From positions 18,228,934 through 18,292,933 of the forward strand of contig JAKGHH010000003.1 of the NCBI GenBank assembly GCA_022828595.1: a stretch of DNA of 64,000 bases, read 5' to 3'. Positions within the stretch are counted from its first letter, which is position 1, and the number at the start of each line of letters is the position of its first letter. This document shows, one piece after another, positions 59,130-64,000 of the stretch. This DNA comes from Nelumbo lutea (taxonomy: Eukaryota; Streptophyta; Magnoliopsida; Proteales; Nelumbonaceae). The notes under the pieces were generated by a model. That model saw only the letters and a program-made list of their open reading frames with translations. It made no database searches and was not told the DNA's origin. A program made the translations under genes and the position numbers.

Positions 59130-60948
59130 TCTTATTGTTTCAGTCCGATCTCCTAAACTTAAATGCTTTGTGCAAAGTTGTACATTAATCTGTGGTTATT
59201 CGTTATTCTGTGAATAGTAAGTTGCAAACTTCGCCCTCTAACGTAGCTTCATTTCCACTATCTTGTTTGTTCTTTTCTCAGCTATTCATGCTCCTCCTTT
59301 TCTGTTTGTTGATTGTTTCGAGCAATTTTAAATTTCAAATAATTGTTGTTGTTATCCGATTGTTCTTACCTTGGATTTTGTTTGTGGACTCTATGTATTT
59401 TAGATGATTCATAGGCTACTTCTATCATTAGATTCCTCGAGAATATGTTGTGGAAATTGCATATTTAGGAAGTAGAATATCGGAAATTTGAAACCCAATC
59501 TCAAACTGATTGATGCAGTCTTTTTACAATTCTTTTAGCGATTAACCTCTTCTTACATTAAGAACATAATAGGAAGAAAAAGGTACAGAAGCTGTATATA
59601 AAGAAATCCAAATCCCCTGACCAACAAAGCAAATGAAACTCAATGGCCAGATTAAGGATAGTACCGTGGATAGACAGACTGCATTTTCATCATATAAGAG
59701 AACTAGAACAGTTTTTTGATGTTATATGCTTATATCCTTTGTATATATATACCCAGAACTGAAAACATTAGTGTCCACTGGTTAGCATACTCTGTTTATA
59801 GCATGATTGTACGTTCAATAGTATGCTCTAATGAATACCCTTTTCTTTGCCATAAAAAAACAAATATAGATGCAATCCATCACCACCCCCAACCCCCCAA
59901 GAGAAACAACTAATAATGATATGTAAACAACCCCTAAACGAATAAGTAAAGAATACACCCAAATTTTTATCTTATATGAAAATTCGGTACCAATGTGGTG
60001 AAGATAATAGTATGTTATAATATATCAAATGCCATAGTTCAACCCTTACACAAGCTAGTGAAGAAGACACTCACTTATGGCTGATCTCTGCAGGGTTCCT
60101 AACGGGGGATTCTGGAGGTTCAAAAATGAATAAACACCAACAGAAAAAAAAAAAGAGCAACTGTGTCATCTATGGTTCTCCTCATCTTTGAAATACCTGC
60201 GCGTTCTTCTTTGTTTATGCTGGTATGGAAACTGTACTCAATTACTAAATATTTTACATTTCCTCATTTGCTGTTTTCCACATGATATAAACAAATATAT
60301 TTGTTCTGAAGGTCATGGCAAACTTCACATAAATATTTAAGTGCCTCAATGAGTTGGTTATGGATTAGGACTAGTTCACCTTGCCCAGAAAAAAATCCAT
60401 TACCCAATGCTTTGGGTATCTGGGGTATTGAGAGAGAAGGGGTAGACTGGATATAGACCTAATATCTAGCATTTTTGGCATGTAGTGGCCACTCTCAGAA
60501 TTTGTCCACCATGCATGTAGTGAGGCGAGAGCTGAACTGGCTGATCTAGGTCATGGAGGTTGTCTATTGATGAATTAACTGATCTAGGAAACTAAACCAG
60601 TGTACATGGGGTTGGCAATGGAAACCAGAGACCTTGCCTCTCTAATCCAGTTGAAAGTCTCCAAAGGCTTCTGTACAATTCCCTGCTTGTCATCCATTCT
60701 ATAACAAAATCTGGGAATCTCCTGATGTCCTGCAAGAAATATCCTTGGATAATCCATAGAAACCAAGATTGTGACTAGCAAGTTCCTGAATAAATAATAA
60801 AGCTATCCCTCAAAGAATTCCTTGATCTATAGATCCTGAGCATTCTCGAATAACCACAACAGTGTTGTCTTTAGAACTGCCTCCAATCTTGATTGGACAT
60901 GATTCCAGATAAATTTAGCATCATGCCAGTGTTTCCAAGGTATGTACC
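59130..60948. other. unassigned intergenic DNA
   Basis: No gene could be supported. The sequence 60440-60948 is less AT-rich and resembles degraded transposon coding DNA, but I recognise no motif. It is interrupted by the solo LTR at 60949. Confidence 0.35.
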
Positions 60949-61603
60949 TGATGGTGCGCGATCTGGCTACTCCTAGCTGGAGGGCGATCCGAACTCCAAA
61001 TGGGCGGCGAGCTTGATTGATCTGCAAAATAGTGTATCAGAGGACCCGGGGTAGCTAACCCGGTGAGGTCGCTTCGATGCTTAAGTCAGTATTTATGCTG
61101 TGGATGCGAGTTGAATGCTTGAGGGTTTGAGTGCTAGTGAGTAGAATAATCACGTATACCTTTGCCTTGAGATTTCGAGTCTTTATATACTGGAGTAGTC
61201 GCGGGCCTTACGTAAGAGTTTCGGGTTCTTCGGGCTATGGAGATAAGGTTGGTTCCGTTTTTGAAGGAGAGTAGTACATTGATAAGGTTTATTGTCTACC
61301 TTCGATTCAGGCGGAATCGGGATGAGTTCTTATCGTGATCTCGGGAAATTTGGTTGGCTCATCGTGACCTCAAGAGATTCAGGATCTGTTGGAGAGGCCT
61401 TTGGAGTCGGTTATGCGGCGCTTTGGCTATTTAGCTCCAAGCTAGAACTTCGGTTCTTTGGTTCCGAACCGATTAGGTGTCGAGGTGCCACTACACCGAG
61501 GTGGATTTTGGGTCGAGGTGGCTGAATACCTGAACTGCGAATGTTCCGAACTCGCGCCTACGCGTCCCCTTCTTGCTAGGTCGTGCCAAATCACCCTTCA
61601 TCA
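60949..61603 (-). mobile_element. solo LTR with perfect 5-bp duplication
   Basis: Read on the minus strand it runs TGATGAAGGGTGATTTGG to GCGCACCATCA. The 5-bp duplication GTACC flanks it exactly (60944-60948 and 61604-61608). It has a TATA box (AGTATATAAAGAC, minus, near 61195) and CTTAAGCATCGAAGCG, as in the solo LTR at 6795-7525. No internal region is present. Confidence 0.88.
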
Positions 61604-61608
61604 GTACC

Positions 61609-62273
61609 TACCCAAGTGGCCAGAGGTACCCAGGATATCGACTTCTAGAAACCCAGGTCACATGGCAATTGATAAATATCAACTTCTACCAAAAAAAAAG
61701 GCCAAAGTAAACCCAAGGTTTAATCTGGAATATCATTTCTTCAATATGATTTCTCCATCATCTCCAGCTCTGGCCAAGTTATCACTTCAATGAATTAGTA
61801 GATTTTTGGACATAGCTGAACAAGATATCAAATTTGACAAGCAATGGGCCTATGGCCTAGGGCAAAATCTTACTAGAAATTAGAGACGCATAAACCAAGA
61901 ATCATGTCTTGTGAATATACATCGGTATGCAAGCACAATAGGAGGGATTTGCAAATAAGAACATCCTTGTTTTGGTTTGTTGAACACAAGTATCTCGAGG
62001 TGACTAAATATTTTGAGGAAGATCGAAGGAACCAATTTGTAAAGAATGTGCAGGTTAAACGGTGGATTGTGTGTTTTCCAATTTATCTTTAATGTAGACA
62101 ATTCACTGCTTCGCTTGAGACCAAAAAAAGTTGTCCATTCCAGTGGTGATAATATGATTGACCAAAAAAAAAGTTGAGTGGTGTCATTGCTACCTTGTTT
62201 AGTCTCCCAATTATAATAATACATTCTGTATATCCTATCCTTGAAACCTAGGTATTATTAACGAGACTATACA
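61609..62273. other. unassigned DNA with a short open frame
   Basis: It contains a plus-strand frame near 61904-62092 (MSCEYTSVCKHNRRDLQIRT) that looks like degraded transposon sequence, but I recognise no domain. Confidence 0.3.
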
Positions 62274-62281
62274 TTATAGTA

Positions 62282-62583
62282 TAGGGGTGTTCATTAAAAA
62301 CTGATCCGGTTAATCAGACTGACTGATATATATATCAGTAATAGAAGGGATTGGCAAAACAGGATTCATGTAGTCAATCCCATATAGTTGGGATAAGGCA
62401 TGGATAATGATGATGATATATAAATATATATTTATAATATACAGTATATAATATGTTACATAATTTCTAGTATTTATATTATACAATTATATATTTCTTG
62501 ATGATAATATTACAAATTAAAAAAAAAACCAAAGAACTGGACCAGTCAATTGGTTTCGGTTAACCGAATTGTGAGCACCCCTA
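62282..62583. mobile_element. hAT-type MITE with perfect 8-bp duplication
   Basis: It starts TAGGGGTGTTCA and ends TGAGCACCCCTA. TTATAGTA occurs directly before (62274-62281) and after (62584-62591). The interior has CGGTTAA/TTAACCG words, as in 51446-51880. Confidence 0.9.
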
Positions 62584-62724
62584 TTATAGTACGATCTGTG
62601 TTTGATATTCACTAAACCAAGGTTGAAAATAACATAACTACCAGTCCATAGTGTATGATATGTATTAATTTTTGAACCTTGTGATACCCCATTTGAAGGG
62701 ATTTTGGGAGGGGGTCTTTATGTT

Positions 62725-62901
62725 TAATTAGAATTTACCTTTGCTCCTCACAAAGCACGCCTCACACCAATCTCACTAGGCTTTGCAGCCGTGCATTAGG
62801 AATATCTCCCCATGAATGACAATATACAAGTACAGGAGATACTCTTGATGTGAGGTTGGTGAGGCGTGCTTTGTGAGGAGCAATTCCGAATTCTAATCAT
62901 T
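62725..62901. mobile_element. MITE with hairpin core, TTTGCTCCTCACAAAGCACG arms
   Basis: The left arm TTTGCTCCTCACAAAGCACG and the right arm CGTGCTTTGTGAGGAGCAA pair almost perfectly. The centre is GTGCATTAGGAATATCTCCC, ATGAATGACAATATACAAGTA and GGAGATACTCTTGATG. Confidence 0.75.
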
Positions 62902-63917
62902 AGAACTAATATCTCACCTAATCCTGAAGCATCATCATGAAAAACATATAAAAAAAGAGTATCCATACATCGAAAATGCATGCGACCCAATTTTTTGTGT
63001 TTCATGTGTATCAATACTTTGAACCTTGCATGTGGCCAAACAACTCCTGTTTTAGATATTTTGAGGAATATACTAAAGAACTTATATGGCAAAATAGTGC
63101 CCCTTAACTAGGCGTGCTGTGCAATTGGATCAAGTTGAGTCAAACTTCAGCATGCCTTAGCTTGCTTTAACCAAGAAACTCCTATATTCGAATTTGAGTT
63201 TTAGTTTAATTCGAACTCTATTTTCTTGTTTGAGCTCGGTTTGACTGAATATGTGATAAGTTTGAGTTCAGCTTGAAAGTTTGAAAACTAATCAAGCTTA
63301 CAAGGTTCAATTAATGAGCTTAAATTTGAGCCTAAATTTGACATATCAGTTATTCTAACACAAGAAATATCAATTATTCTAACACAAATCTCTGCTTAAA
63401 CTAAATTAGAACTAAACATCAAATTCTCTAGTAATTTTCATTACAGATGGATAAAAAATAGCAATAACTTTAAATACAAAATCAGTTTAAATATTAATCA
63501 AGCAAACCTTGAGAACTTTTGAGCCATTGAATTAAACATTTGAACTACCCCTGGGTTTTATGAAATTGACTAGTTGTACCCCTATTGTTTGTGAAATGAC
63601 TTAAAGTACCCCAAGTTTTTTTACACTAGAACAAATACCCCCCATCCATTAGTTCTCTATCACATTCTGTTTACATGGGACATCACATTCTATTTAAAAA
63701 CCCAAATTTGCCCTATCTTCACCATTTCTAATAATCTAAACCCATCTTACCTATCATTGGGATGCCCTATTCTCTACACAATTGTATCCTTAGTAGGAAG
63801 AGTTGTTCAGCATGATTGAGATGAACCCCTTATTTGATTATTTTTCTTCTCTTCCTTTATTTTCATATTCACAAATAGGTAGAAATTAGCAAAAATCAAT
63901 CTAAGCTTTTAAGGTAG
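62902..63917. other. AT-rich intergenic DNA
   Basis: I see no gene. Segment 63535-63720 (GTACCCC, TTTGAAATGAC words) resembles ends of low-copy TIR repeats. Confidence 0.35.
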
Positions 63918-64000
63918 GGGTGTCAACAGTATTCAAAAATCCAATTTCGAATTCGAGATTCGACATAACCGAATTGAATTCGGATATGGCCTCATTCTAT
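63918..64000. mobile_element. truncated hAT-like MITE at the window edge
   Basis: TAGGGGTGTCAACAG followed by CGAATTCGAGATTCG and AATTGAATTCGG. It resembles the start of 12166-12585. The rest is outside the window. Confidence 0.5.

Noticed and set aside
60584..61027. Minus-strand frames of 65-66 codons near 60.6-61.0 kb as a gene
   Set aside because: No family recognised, frames are short, and one is formed partly by the solo LTR.

Overview
This is a plant (angiosperm) nuclear window. The genes have GT-AG introns, the intergenic DNA is AT-rich, short inverted-repeat transposons are abundant, and the gene families are plant ones (alpha-expansins, a B-box factor, vacuolar/apoplast-type GH1 beta-glucosidases). 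The species cannot be told from the sequence; a woody eudicot or a magnoliid is only a guess.

Real genes, all on the minus strand: (1) a tandem pair of two-exon alpha-expansins at 9909..10764 and 14676..15625; (2) a tandem pair of 13-exon GH1 beta-glucosidases of the BGLU40 type at 25958..38265 and 44412..53881. I assembled both beta-glucosidases exon by exon. They give uninterrupted frames of 508 and 512 codons, with both catalytic glutamates present. (3) A broken B-box (CONSTANS-like, BBX7-13 type) copy at 23230..24133 lies inside inverted repeats of about 126-155 bp with a 9-bp target duplication. I read this as a Pack-MULE-type capture of a regulatory gene fragment, and it is the most interesting object in the window.

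Layout. 0-9 kb: gene-poor, a possible promoter/leader of an off-window gene at the left edge, MITE remnants, a 285-bp tandem duplication and a solo LTR. 9-16 kb: expansin pair separated by hAT-like and LTR debris. 16-22.5 kb: repeats only. 22.5-24.6 kb: TIR element with the B-box pseudogene. 25.9-54 kb: beta-glucosidase pair separated by 4 kb of very AT-rich, internally duplicated DNA. 54-64 kb: MITEs, a second solo LTR and possibly a 5' leader near 58.9 kb.

The beta-glucosidase duplication acts as a natural experiment. Several insertions in one copy have an empty site in the other, so their ends and target duplications can be read directly. Copy 1 carries in intron 2 a 2.9-kb Copia element (LTRs about 96-97% identical, TSD TGTAT) whose interior has been reduced to a gag-RNase H fusion. 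Copy 2 carries two hAT-type MITEs in intron 1, a duplicated splice donor, and a short duplication at the stop codon that gave it a new C-terminus.

Repeat families recognised: a PIF/Harbinger-like MITE with TAA targets, a second GGGAATGG-rich MITE family, a GTTTGGTTTGAAA family, a TTTGGCATCG family, a CAGTTTGGAAGGAGTACAAA family, hAT-like TAGGGGTG and TAGACC families, and a recurring hairpin core (GCATTGGGAATATCTCC type) in at least eight places. All coordinates and identities were worked out by eye.
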